A stretch of DNA of 9,178 nt, from assembly GCA_023460575.1 (NCBI GenBank), contig JAEWPQ010000038.1, forward strand, positions 1 to 9,178, in the 5' to 3' direction. The DNA comes from Bacillota bacterium. GTDB lineage: Bacteria > Bacillota > Clostridia > Lachnospirales > Lachnospiraceae. Both the position numbers and the translations under genes were made by a program. The notes below the pieces were generated by a model. That model was given only the letters and a program-made list of their open reading frames with translations. It searched no databases and was not told the DNA's origin. Positions 1-6,295 of the stretch are shown here, one piece after another; position 1 is the stretch's first letter, and each line of letters starts with the position of its first letter.

Positions 1-853
1 TGTGAAGGACTTCCTTGGAGATACGGATCTGTTCCCTGTATTTTTTGTTGGAGTTTGAATGGTTTGCATCAACCACACAGGCAGGATTTTGTAAACTGCG
101 TCTGCTGTACATCTCATGAAGAAGAAAAAGATCTTCAAAATGATAGTTAGGGATGCACTGGCCGTGCTTGTTAACCGCACCGCGCAGAATCGTATGGGCA
201 AGGGGATTGCCTGAACTTTTCACTTCCCAGCCGCGGTAGGTGAAGTCATGGGCCTGCTGGGCGGCAACTACGGAATTAAGCATAACCGAAATATCTCCGC
301 TGGTGGGGTTCTTCATACCAACGGCCACTTCGCAGCCGCTGGAAGTTAAACGGTGCTGCTGGTTTTCCACGGAACGCGCCCCAATGGCAATGTAGGACAT
401 GATATCGTCAAGGTAGGTTAAATTCTCCGGATAAAGCATCTCATCTGCTGTGGATAAACCGGTTTCTTCAAATACCTTCATGTGCATACGGCGTATGGCG
501 ATGAGACCTTCATGCATGTCCGGCTTTTTCTCCGGGTCAGGCTGGTGAAGCATTCCTTTATAGCCTTCGCCTGTGGTTCTTGGCTTATTGGTATAAATTC
601 TGGGGACCAGGATCAGACGGTCTTTTGTTTTTTCCTGAATCTTTACCAGACGGTTTACATAATCACAGACAGAATCTTCGTTATCAGCAGAACAGGGACC
701 AATAATAACCAGAAATTTGTCGCTGTTTCCTGTAAGTACGTCACTGATGGCCTGGTCTCTTTCTATCTTAAGGGCTTTTAAAGCGGCCGGAAGGGGAAAA
801 CGATCTTTGATTTCTTCCGGGCTGGGCAGATTGCTGACATATTGAAATCCCAT
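1..853 (-). CDS. aroF: 3-deoxy-7-phosphoheptulonate (DAHP) synthase, type I, 3' end outside window
   Basis: Catalyses condensation of phosphoenolpyruvate with erythrose 4-phosphate, the first step of the shikimate pathway, in the cytosol. The frame is open from ATG at 853 to the window edge, giving 284 residues; the family usually has about 340-360, so roughly the last fifth is missing. Visible class I (AroF/G/H) motifs are IGPCS at 51-55 (C54 is the expected metal ligand), PRTT at 91-94, YKG at 98-100, DEML at 137-140, GAR at 158-160, KN at 181-182, ILRG at 222-225 and DANHSNS at 262-268 (H265 is the expected metal ligand). The later metal-binding Glu and Asp would lie beyond the window. An N-terminal extension of about 50 residues precedes the barrel, as in the feedback-regulated enzymes; which amino acid inhibits it cannot be told. 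AGGAGG stands 7 nt before the ATG. The family call is secure; the symbol is a convention, since aroF, aroG and aroH cannot be separated here. Confidence 0.93.
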   Translation of the reverse strand, partial: MGFQYVSNLPSPEEIKDRFPLPAALKALKIERDQAISDVLTGNSDKFLVIIGPCSADNEDSVCDYVNRLVKIQEKTKDRLILVPRIYTNKPRTTGEGYKGMLHQPDPEKKPDMHEGLIAIRRMHMKVFEETGLSTADEMLYPENLTYLDDIMSYIAIGARSVENQQHRLTSSGCEVAVGMKNPTSGDISVMLNSVVAAQQAHDFTYRGWEVKSSGNPLAHTILRGAVNKHGQCIPNYHFEDLFLLHEMYSRRSLQNPACVVDANHSNSNKKYREQIRISKEVLH

Positions 854-896
854 AATATCCTCCTGTGTATGTGCTGGTTTTTTGTTTTTGCTGTTG

Positions 897-925
897 ATTA
901 TATAACAGAACACGGGAAAAATCCA
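897..925 (-). promoter_or_regulatory. Candidate promoter of the DAHP synthase gene
   Basis: Read on the minus strand, a consensus TATAAT (897-902) lies 44 nt upstream of the start codon, with a weak TGGATT (920-925) at 17 bp spacing as -35. The implied leader is only about 35-40 nt, so there is no room for a T-box or a trp-type attenuator. The -10 box is convincing and the -35 is poor, so activator help or a different -35 is possible. A 6-bp inverted repeat, GAACAC (908-913) and GTGTTC (926-931), overlaps this region. Confidence 0.4.
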
Positions 926-942
926 GTGTTCCTTGAAATTTG

Positions 943-978
943 GTCAAGTTTGACTAAGAGCCTCCTCTTAAGTGTTCC
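943..978. repeat. Small dyads between the divergent DAHP synthase and small-protein genes
   Basis: The intergenic region contains GTCAA-GT-TTGAC (943-954) and TAAGAG-CCTC-CTCTTA (955-970), directly abutting. AGTGTTCC occurs twice in the same orientation, at 925-932 and 971-978. They could be operator sites for either divergent gene, or chance. None is long enough to be convincing alone. No terminator-like T-run directly follows either dyad. Confidence 0.25.
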
Positions 979-1037
979 ATTTTTTCTGAAAATGTTGTAT
1001 GATGTTTACGAATGAAAAATGGAAAGGTGTTAAAAAT

Positions 1038-1328
1038 ATGGAAAAATATTGGAACTGGGGAGGAAGCTATATCGGGGTGAAGCAACGGGATTATTTAGTT
1101 GCGTGTGACGGAACGGTTCTTGGAAAATTTTACGGCAGAGAGCTGTATGACAGGAACGGAAATTACATAGGAGAGTTGGGAAGAAACGACAGACTAATTA
1201 AAAATAAAACAAAAGAACCATTTCGCCGCCCGGCATTCAGCTCTTATGTCAAGGGTACGATAACCGGTCCGGTAAAAAGCCTTGCGCCATATCCCATGAT
1301 TTCCGGGTTTGAAGATTTTACTGTCTGA
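1038..1328 (+). CDS. Small uncharacterised beta-rich protein (possible '4-fold beta flap' type)
   Basis: A 96-residue protein of unknown function. The sequence is rich in aromatic residues and glycine (YWNWGGSYIG at 4-13), followed by a short repeated strand-turn pattern: DGTVLGKFYG (24-33) and RNGNYIGELG (39-48), each X-G-x-(V/Y)-(L/I)-G. This suggests a small beta-sheet domain up to about residue 54, then a basic, Pro/Gly-containing tail. It resembles, from memory, proteins annotated as '4-fold beta flap protein'; that is recall, not a search result. No signal peptide or membrane segment is seen. The ATG at 1038 is chosen because GGAAAGG (1021-1027) lies about 10 nt before it. The in-frame ATGs at 999 and 1002 sit on a candidate -10 box, TATGAT (998-1003), so transcription would start after them. 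MATE follows after 45 nt and may be co-transcribed. Confidence 0.6.
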   Translation: MEKYWNWGGSYIGVKQRDYLVACDGTVLGKFYGRELYDRNGNYIGELGRNDRLIKNKTKEPFRRPAFSSYVKGTITGPVKSLAPYPMISGFEDFTV

Positions 1329-1373
1329 AGGTATTTGATTGAGGGGGAATAATGAGGTTACAAAGGAGAAAGA

Positions 1374-2681
1374 ATGAGGGATTTAACAAAAGGCAGCCCT
1401 GGGAAAATCATGCTCCAGTTTGCGCTTCCTGTTGCAGCTGGTAATCTATTTCAGCTATTTTACAGCCTTGCAGATACCCGGGTAGTGGGAAGCACTCTGG
1501 GAGAGAGTGCATTGGCAGCTGTAGGGGCAACCACTTCCATCAGCACTCTGTTTATTGGTTTTTTATCCGGACTAACCGGCGGATTTGCCCTGCTTACAGC
1601 AAGAAGTTATGGCGCCGGGGCACAAGAGCGAGTCAGGAGGTATTCGGCAGGATGCCTGCTTCTTGGTACCCTGACCTCTGCTCTGCTCACACTGCTGTGT
1701 GTGGGAGGACTGCCGTTCTTTTTAAGGGCGCTTCATGTACCGGAATCTCTAATGCCTGCTGCAAAAGGCTATATCCGGATCATTTTGCTTGGAATGGTCA
1801 TGACCATGCTTTATAACGCCTGTGCTTCCATTTTAAGAGCGGTGGGGGATACGGCAGCTCCTTTGGTGTTCCTTATATTGTCCAGTATTCTTAATGTGTT
1901 TCTGGACCTTTTCTTCATACTTGTCCTTCGTCAGGGTGTGGAGGGAGCAGCTATTGCAACTGTATTGTCCCAGTCTCTTTCGGCAGTTTTAAGCCTGTTT
2001 TATATGATGAAGCGGTATCCGGTTTTTCGTTTTCATATCCGGGATTTTTGGATTACAGGGGGAGAGGTCCGGCAGCTTTATACATATGGAATATCCATGG
2101 CACTTATGATGTCACTGGTGTTTTTCGGAACCCTTTCCCTGCAGAGCGCAATCAATCTTCTGGGAACAGATATCATCGTTGCCCACACTGCTGCACGCAA
2201 GATCACGGAGTTTTTCATGCTTCCGTTTTCGGTCATGGGTGTGACCATGGCGAATTTCTGCGGTCAGAATATGGGAGCGGGTAAGATATCCCGAATTCAT
2301 AAGGGAATTTCCCAGGCACTTATCATTACGTCTATCTGGTCGGTGGCAATGATTCTTTTAAGCTACACGGTGGCGCCTTATCTGGTATATCTGGTGACAG
2401 GCTCTTTGAATCGCCGGATAGCCGGAACTGCAGCCCTTTATTTAAGGATTAATACCCTTTTTTACTTCGTGCCTGCCGCAATTTCCATATTCAGAAATGC
2501 ACTTCAGGGGTGTGGGGATCATAAAACACCGGTTGTGTCCAGCTTTATTGAACTGGCTGGGAAAGTTGCCATTGCAGCATTTCTTGCACCGGTTCTTAAA
2601 TATATGGGAATTATCATAGCAGAACCAGTCGTCTGGATTCTTATGGTAATTCCTTTGACAATGAAGATCAGAAAACTATAA
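1374..2681 (+). CDS. MATE-family efflux transporter
   Basis: An integral membrane protein of 435 residues, the normal size for a MATE (MOP superfamily) cation-coupled exporter, with about twelve hydrophobic segments in two homologous halves. Seen motifs: ADTRVVG at 33-39, preceding the LAAVGAT stretch typical of helix 1-2 in Firmicute MATEs; RAVGD at 155-159 with LNVFLD at 173-178; and, in the second half, GQNMGAG at 297-303 and RNALQGCGD at 374-382. AAAGGAG at 1362-1368, 5 nt before the ATG, fixes the start. Family membership says it extrudes an organic cation, drug or metabolite using Na+ or H+; the substrate cannot be read from the sequence. It is followed 27 nt later by citX, probably on the same transcript, though a functional link between them is not obvious. 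Confidence 0.9.
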   Translation: MRDLTKGSPGKIMLQFALPVAAGNLFQLFYSLADTRVVGSTLGESALAAVGATTSISTLFIGFLSGLTGGFALLTARSYGAGAQERVRRYSAGCLLLGTLTSALLTLLCVGGLPFFLRALHVPESLMPAAKGYIRIILLGMVMTMLYNACASILRAVGDTAAPLVFLILSSILNVFLDLFFILVLRQGVEGAAIATVLSQSLSAVLSLFYMMKRYPVFRFHIRDFWITGGEVRQLYTYGISMALMMSLVFFGTLSLQSAINLLGTDIIVAHTAARKITEFFMLPFSVMGVTMANFCGQNMGAGKISRIHKGISQALIITSIWSVAMILLSYTVAPYLVYLVTGSLNRRIAGTAALYLRINTLFYFVPAAISIFRNALQGCGDHKTPVVSSFIELAGKVAIAAFLAPVLKYMGIIIAEPVVWILMVIPLTMKIRKL

Positions 2682-2708
2682 GGATTAAAGCAGGTTAAGA
2701 GGTAAAAC

Positions 2709-3242
2709 ATGGAGAGATATGTAGATCTTGAGGAAATGCTTTCGTTTCGGGAGAATAAAGTCAGAATCCAGGAGGAACTGAGGGAAAAACATAAGGGGAT
2801 GGTGACGATGGCACTGGCAATGAACATCCCGGGCCCGGTTAAGACTTCCCCCGACATTCTGCTTGCTTTTGAGGAGGGAACGAAAATGCTGGAACAGGCA
2901 GTTTCGGATGCGGGTATCAGCATGAAAGAGAGGATCAGGGTGTCAGAAAATGCAGGATATATGGAATTCTATGCTTTAGACAGTTTTAATCCTGCTGCAG
3001 TGAAAGAATTGGCTGTCAGACTGGAGGAAACCCATCCCCTGGGTCGGCTGTGGGATATTGACGTTTATGATAAAGATGGTGCCGGTATAAGCAGAGAATT
3101 CCTTTCTGAACCAGTCCGTAAATGCTTAATCTGCGGACAGGATGCCAAGGGATGTGCCAGAAACAGAACCCATACGGTTGAAGATTTGATCCGTGAGGTG
3201 GAGCATAAAATAAATGACTGGAAAATGCATTATGGAGAATAA
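2709..3242 (+). CDS. citX: Apo-citrate lyase phosphoribosyl-dephospho-CoA transferase (CitX)
   Basis: CitX attaches the 2'-(5''-triphosphoribosyl)-3'-dephospho-CoA prosthetic group to the acyl carrier subunit (CitD) of citrate lyase. At 177 residues the protein has normal family length. Signature stretches are NIPGPVK (39-45), HPLGRLWDIDVYD (109-121), almost identical to the enterobacterial CitX motif as I recall it, and the Cys-rich RKCLICGQDAKGCARNRTH (137-155) with C139, C142 and C149. AAGAGG at 2697-2702, 6 nt before the ATG, serves as ribosome site. Only 27 nt separate it from the MATE gene. No citC, citD, citE, citF or citG lies next to it in this window, so it is either an isolated maturation gene whose partners sit elsewhere, or it modifies another carrier protein. 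It converges on the MerR gene with only 17 nt between stop codons and no hairpin in that gap. Confidence 0.9.
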   Translation: MERYVDLEEMLSFRENKVRIQEELREKHKGMVTMALAMNIPGPVKTSPDILLAFEEGTKMLEQAVSDAGISMKERIRVSENAGYMEFYALDSFNPAAVKELAVRLEETHPLGRLWDIDVYDKDGAGISREFLSEPVRKCLICGQDAKGCARNRTHTVEDLIREVEHKINDWKMHYGE

Positions 3243-3259
3243 AGTACAGTTTTTCTTCC

Positions 3260-4069
3260 TTATAAATGAATCATAATCTGAAGCTCCATCAGATATTCAT
3301 ATTTGGAGGACGCAGGAAATTTAACCATAGGAGAGATCAGGTATGCAGTTTCGTCCAGGACGATTCCTTTCACTTGTGCATATTTAGCCAGTTCGCTGAA
3401 TGCAGTGACGGTATTTTCCTCAGAATAAAGAAAGCTCCGGGTGATATAGCGGCCTTCCCGAATGGTCTTTAACTCCATTCCAGGCAGTTTTTTATCAGAC
3501 AGAACACCAAAACCCCGGACGTTCAAAGCTTCGCCTGTATGAAGATCAGACCTGGAAAACAGGAGGCACATCGTGTTGGTCTCCGGCAGGTCCTCATCTG
3601 AGCCATTCCTTGTTACGTATTTATCTATATCATAAATAGAGATGTCCAGTTTGTGATAATACAAATTCCGGCTCATCTGGTATTTCTCGTATATCCCGAT
3701 TTTACCGGGATATTTTTTTTGGTCTTCTATCTTTTCAATCAGGTGTTCGGTCAGCTGCCTGGAACTTTCCAGGGCGGCCATTCTGCTTTCCAGCTGCTGT
3801 TTATGTGTCTTAAGCTGCGTTAACAGCTGCTCTGGTTCTTTGTTCTCTTCCAGCATCTTTTTTACGTTCTCAAGCGGTATTCCAAGTGTTTTATTTAAGT
3901 AACGGACTACATCTATAATAAAAAACTGTTCGTAGCTGTAGTAGCGGTATTTGGTTTCCGGTGAGATGTAACTGGGTTTTAAAAGCCCCATGTCATCGTA
4001 ATTACGCAAAGCCTTCGTTGAAATTTTAAGAAACCGTGCAACTTCCCCAATGGTATATAAGTTTGTCAT
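3260..4069 (-). CDS. MerR-family transcriptional regulator with GyrI/BmrR-like ligand-binding domain
   Basis: A one-component regulator of 269 residues. Residues 4-70 form the winged helix-turn-helix typical of MerR proteins (YTIGEVARFLKIS, then LRNYDDMGLLKP and YRYYSYEQ). Residues about 75-118 are a Gln/Leu/Glu-rich dimerisation coiled coil. Residues about 125-269 look like a GyrI-like effector domain, ending in ELAKYAQVKG (226-235), ISPMVKF (245-251) and YEYLMELQIMI (257-267), the pattern of BmrR-type sensors of organic ligands. The metal-binding Cys motifs of MerR, CueR or ZntR are absent. The start is ATG at 4069, 10 nt after GGAG (4083-4080 on the minus strand); a GTG at 4078 lies only 1 nt from that GGAG and is unlikely. 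It is divergent from the redox operon, and a MerR-type operator lies between them, so it very probably controls that operon and itself. Confidence 0.9.
   Translation of the reverse strand: MTNLYTIGEVARFLKISTKALRNYDDMGLLKPSYISPETKYRYYSYEQFFIIDVVRYLNKTLGIPLENVKKMLEENKEPEQLLTQLKTHKQQLESRMAALESSRQLTEHLIEKIEDQKKYPGKIGIYEKYQMSRNLYYHKLDISIYDIDKYVTRNGSDEDLPETNTMCLLFSRSDLHTGEALNVRGFGVLSDKKLPGMELKTIREGRYITRSFLYSEENTVTAFSELAKYAQVKGIVLDETAYLISPMVKFPASSKYEYLMELQIMIHL
3691..3720 (+). terminator. Terminator-like hairpin on the plus strand, antisense inside the MerR gene
   Basis: A perfect 8-bp stem, ATATCCCG (3691-3698) with CGGGATAT (3706-3713), has a 7-nt loop and is followed by eight consecutive T residues (3713-3720). 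This has the form of a Rho-independent terminator for rightward transcription. It lies within the coding sequence of the leftward MerR gene, where it encodes about KKYPGKIGIY. The gap between citX and MerR contains no hairpin, so this is the first plausible stop for a transcript coming from MATE-citX. It may be coincidental, because the stem is only moderately GC-rich. Confidence 0.45.
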
Positions 4070-4087
4070 TTTTTTCACACTCCGCTA

Positions 4088-4118
4088 TTGACTTTGCCTC
4101 TGTGGCAAAGTTTATAGT
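4088..4118 (+). promoter_or_regulatory. MerR-type promoter of the redox operon (19-bp spacer)
   Basis: TTGACT (4088-4093) and TATAGT (4113-4118), each 5/6 to the sigma-A consensus, are separated by 19 bp. That over-long spacing is the hallmark of promoters activated by MerR-family proteins, which untwist the DNA to realign the two boxes. The expected start of transcription is near 4125, about 44 nt before the first gene of the operon. Confidence 0.8.
4091..4111. promoter_or_regulatory. MerR-family operator, perfect inverted repeat
   Basis: ACTTTGCC (4091-4098) and GGCAAAGT (4104-4111) form a perfect 8-bp inverted repeat around a 5-nt centre, TCTGT. It lies almost entirely between the -35 and -10 boxes of the rightward promoter, exactly where MerR-type dimers bind. 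It also covers the likely transcription start of the leftward regulator gene. The adjacent MerR-family gene is the obvious binder. Confidence 0.85.
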
Positions 4119-4139
4119 ACTAGTATAAATGAATCTCAA
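4111..4139 (-). promoter_or_regulatory. Leftward promoter of the MerR regulator gene
   Basis: Read on the minus strand, TTGAGA (4139-4134) and TATAAA (4116-4111) are spaced by 17 bp, a good standard promoter. Its -10 box overlaps the -10 box of the rightward promoter, and its predicted start (about 4104) falls inside the operator. Bound regulator should therefore repress its own gene while poising or activating the operon. Confidence 0.7.
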
Positions 4140-4158
4140 TAAAGGAGTCAAGAAAATT

Positions 4159-4163
4159 GGAGG
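4159..4163 (+). promoter_or_regulatory. Ribosome-binding site deciding the start of the NuoG/GltD fusion gene
   Basis: GGAGG lies 5 nt before the ATG at 4169. A second purine-rich site, AAAGGAG (4141-4147), lies 9 nt before an in-frame TTG at 4157 that would add four residues (MEVE). The ATG is preferred because the codon is better and the ferredoxin fold begins directly after it. Confidence 0.6.
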
Positions 4164-4168
4164 TTGAA

Positions 4169-6280
4169 ATGAATCAGGTTAAATTTGAGATTGACGGCAT
4201 GGAGGTTTATGCGGAAAAAGGAAAGACGGTCATGGAGGCGGCGGAGAATGCGGATATTTACATTCCTCACCTGTGTCATCATCCGGATCTGCATGCTGAG
4301 GGAGGCTGCAGGCTGTGCGTGGTCGAGATAAACGGGATCAAAGAGCCTCAGACTGCCTGTACCACACTGGCAGAGGAAGGCATGTCAGTGATAACAAAGT
4401 CAGAGGATCTTGACCGTATGAGAAGGCTTTCCATGGAACTGATGCTGGCCAATCATGTAGATGACTGTACCACCTGTCCCAAATATTTAAAATGCGAGCT
4501 GCAGTCTCTGATCCAGTATCTGGGAGTCAGTACGTCCAGGTTAAGAAGGACACTGAATGCGGTAAATGTGGAAACTGGCAATCCTTTAATTATCAGAGAT
4601 CCCAACCGCTGTGTCGCCTGCGGACGCTGTGTCCGGGTCTGCCGTGATGTGAGAGGGGTTGGAATCCTTGGATTTCATAAGAATGAAGAGGAAAGAATAA
4701 CAGTCGGTGTAAACGGAGATCTTGCCTTGGCAAAAGCAGATTGCCGGTTTTGCGGTTCTTGTGTGGAAGTATGCCCCACTGGAGCTCTTCAGGACAAGAA
4801 AGGGTCTTTTAAAGAGGGAAGCAGGGAAGATGTTCTCATACCCTGTAAGCAGGAATGTCCTGCAGGGATCAATATTCCCAAGTATGTCCGTTTTATTAAA
4901 GAAGGTAAATATGAAGAAGCCGCGGCTGTCGTCCGGGAAAAAGCACCATTTCCCAGGTCACTGGGTCTTGTCTGCATGAGATTTTGTGAATCCGCCTGCA
5001 GGAGAAAAGAGATAAATGGAGCTGTTTCAATCAGAGAACTGAAACGGTTTGCAGCAGAGCATGATGCTTACCAGTGGAAAGAAAAGTCTGTTTTCAAACC
5101 AAAAACCGGAAAAAAGGCAGCGGTTGTGGGAGCCGGTCCGGCAGGACTTACGGCAGCTTACTATCTGGTTAAATCGGGACATGCAGTTGATGTTTATGAA
5201 AAACTTCCGGTTGCAGGAGGAATGCTCTCAGCCGGAATTCCGGATTACCGTCTGCCTGCACAGATTGTGGAAGAGGAAATCGCGGTGATCAGGGATGCAG
5301 GAGTTAAAATTTTTACAAATAGCAGGATCAGTTCCTTAAAAGAATTAAAGGACCTTGGATATGAAGCAATTCTTATAGCTGCCGGAACCGACAGAGGAGT
5401 CCGGATTCCGTTACCTGGAGCCGATCTTCTAAATGTCCATGTAAATATTGATTTCCTCAGACGGGACCTTTTAAGTAATCCAATAGAACTGAAAGATTCT
5501 GTTGTAGTACTGGGCGGTGGAAATGTCGCCTTCGATTGTGCAAGAACTGCAAAGCGGCTGGGATGCAGGGAAGTATCTGTAGTTTGCCTGGAAGAGGAAA
5601 GCAGCATGACTGCCGGTGAAGAAGAGATTGCCGAAGCAAGAGAAGAAGGAATCCGGATCTACAACGGAAGAACTTTTGTAAGAATTATTGAAAAAGATGG
5701 AAAAGCAGCCGGCGTTCTTTGCCGTGAAGTTGAGAACTTCACTTTTGATGAAAACAGAAAGCTTATTTTAAAGGTAAAAGAAGATTCTGATCATGTGATT
5801 TCAGGAGAAATGGTTATCTTTTCCACCGGGCAGAAACCGGATCTGGAAAGCTTTGAGGAGCTGACTCTGAATCCAAGGGGGCTTGTGGATACGGATGGCA
5901 GCGGAAACACTGGAATAAAGGGAGTCTTTGCATCAGGTGATGCAGTAACAGGAACAGCTTCAGTCATTCAGGCAATCGCAGGAGCCAGAAAGGCTGCCTC
6001 TGAAATTGACCGCTATTTAGGCGGGGATGGAAATATAGAAGAATGCTTGTCAGAAGATGAGAAAGTAAACGGCTTTCTTGGTAAGGCAGAGGGTTTCGCA
6101 GACTTAGACCGCAGGACATACCGCTGTATTTCACTGGAAAAGCGGAAAGATAACTTTAATCTTATGACAGAAGGATTTGAGGAAATTGACGCTAAATGCG
6201 AGGCAAAAAGATGCTTACAGTGTGATTTGCGTCCAAGACTTACCAGATCCAGATTCTGGACAGAGTATCAGTATAAATAA
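4169..6280 (+). CDS. NuoG/HydA-like iron-sulfur head fused to GltD/NfnB-like NAD(P)H:FAD oxidoreductase
   Basis: A 703-residue soluble electron-transfer protein. Domains in order: a [2Fe-2S] ferredoxin fold at 1-78 with C36, C47, C50 and C64; a NuoG-type His/Cys cluster site with H96, C100, C103 and C109; a two-cluster ferredoxin with C148/C151/C154/C158 and C192/C195/C198/C202; a GltD/DPYD-type Cys region (C226, C230, C269, C273, C277); then the flavin module with FAD motif VVGAGPAGL (319-327), a second nucleotide motif LGGGNVAFD (448-456), the FAD-binding ASGDA (588-592) and the terminal RCLQC of GltD proteins (681-685). Family knowledge says the GltD part takes electrons from NAD(P)H onto FAD and the clusters carry them onward. 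As the next protein lacks a NADH site, this is probably the pyridine-nucleotide entry point of the complex. It is the first gene after the MerR-type promoter, and the next gene follows after 15 nt. Similar modules occur in NfnB, SfrB and Stn-type complexes; NADH versus NADPH preference cannot be read here. Confidence 0.88.
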   Translation: MNQVKFEIDGMEVYAEKGKTVMEAAENADIYIPHLCHHPDLHAEGGCRLCVVEINGIKEPQTACTTLAEEGMSVITKSEDLDRMRRLSMELMLANHVDDCTTCPKYLKCELQSLIQYLGVSTSRLRRTLNAVNVETGNPLIIRDPNRCVACGRCVRVCRDVRGVGILGFHKNEEERITVGVNGDLALAKADCRFCGSCVEVCPTGALQDKKGSFKEGSREDVLIPCKQECPAGINIPKYVRFIKEGKYEEAAAVVREKAPFPRSLGLVCMRFCESACRRKEINGAVSIRELKRFAAEHDAYQWKEKSVFKPKTGKKAAVVGAGPAGLTAAYYLVKSGHAVDVYEKLPVAGGMLSAGIPDYRLPAQIVEEEIAVIRDAGVKIFTNSRISSLKELKDLGYEAILIAAGTDRGVRIPLPGADLLNVHVNIDFLRRDLLSNPIELKDSVVVLGGGNVAFDCARTAKRLGCREVSVVCLEEESSMTAGEEEIAEAREEGIRIYNGRTFVRIIEKDGKAAGVLCREVENFTFDENRKLILKVKEDSDHVISGEMVIFSTGQKPDLESFEELTLNPRGLVDTDGSGNTGIKGVFASGDAVTGTASVIQAIAGARKAASEIDRYLGGDGNIEECLSEDEKVNGFLGKAEGFADLDRRTYRCISLEKRKDNFNLMTEGFEEIDAKCEAKRCLQCDLRPRLTRSRFWTEYQYK

Positions 6281-6295
6281 AGAGGGTAAAAACAG

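Noticed and set aside
482..781. Plus-strand 99-codon reading frame opposite the DAHP synthase gene
   Set aside because: It lies wholly antisense to a well-conserved enzyme gene, has no ribosome site, and its product shows no family features.
999..1037. Longer N-terminus for the small protein (ATG at 999)
   Set aside because: That ATG overlaps a candidate -10 box and has no ribosome site, whereas ATG 1038 has one.
2519..2923. Minus-strand 134-codon frame across the MATE-citX junction
   Set aside because: Antisense to two convincing genes; composition is that of a shadow frame and no start signal is seen.
4070..4078. GTG at 4078 as start of the MerR regulator
   Set aside because: It lies 1 nt from GGAG, too close for initiation; ATG at 4069 begins the HTH domain at the usual place.
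5245..5607. Minus-strand 120-codon frame inside the NuoG/GltD fusion gene
   Set aside because: The opposite strand carries continuous family motifs through this stretch; the frame is a codon-bias shadow.
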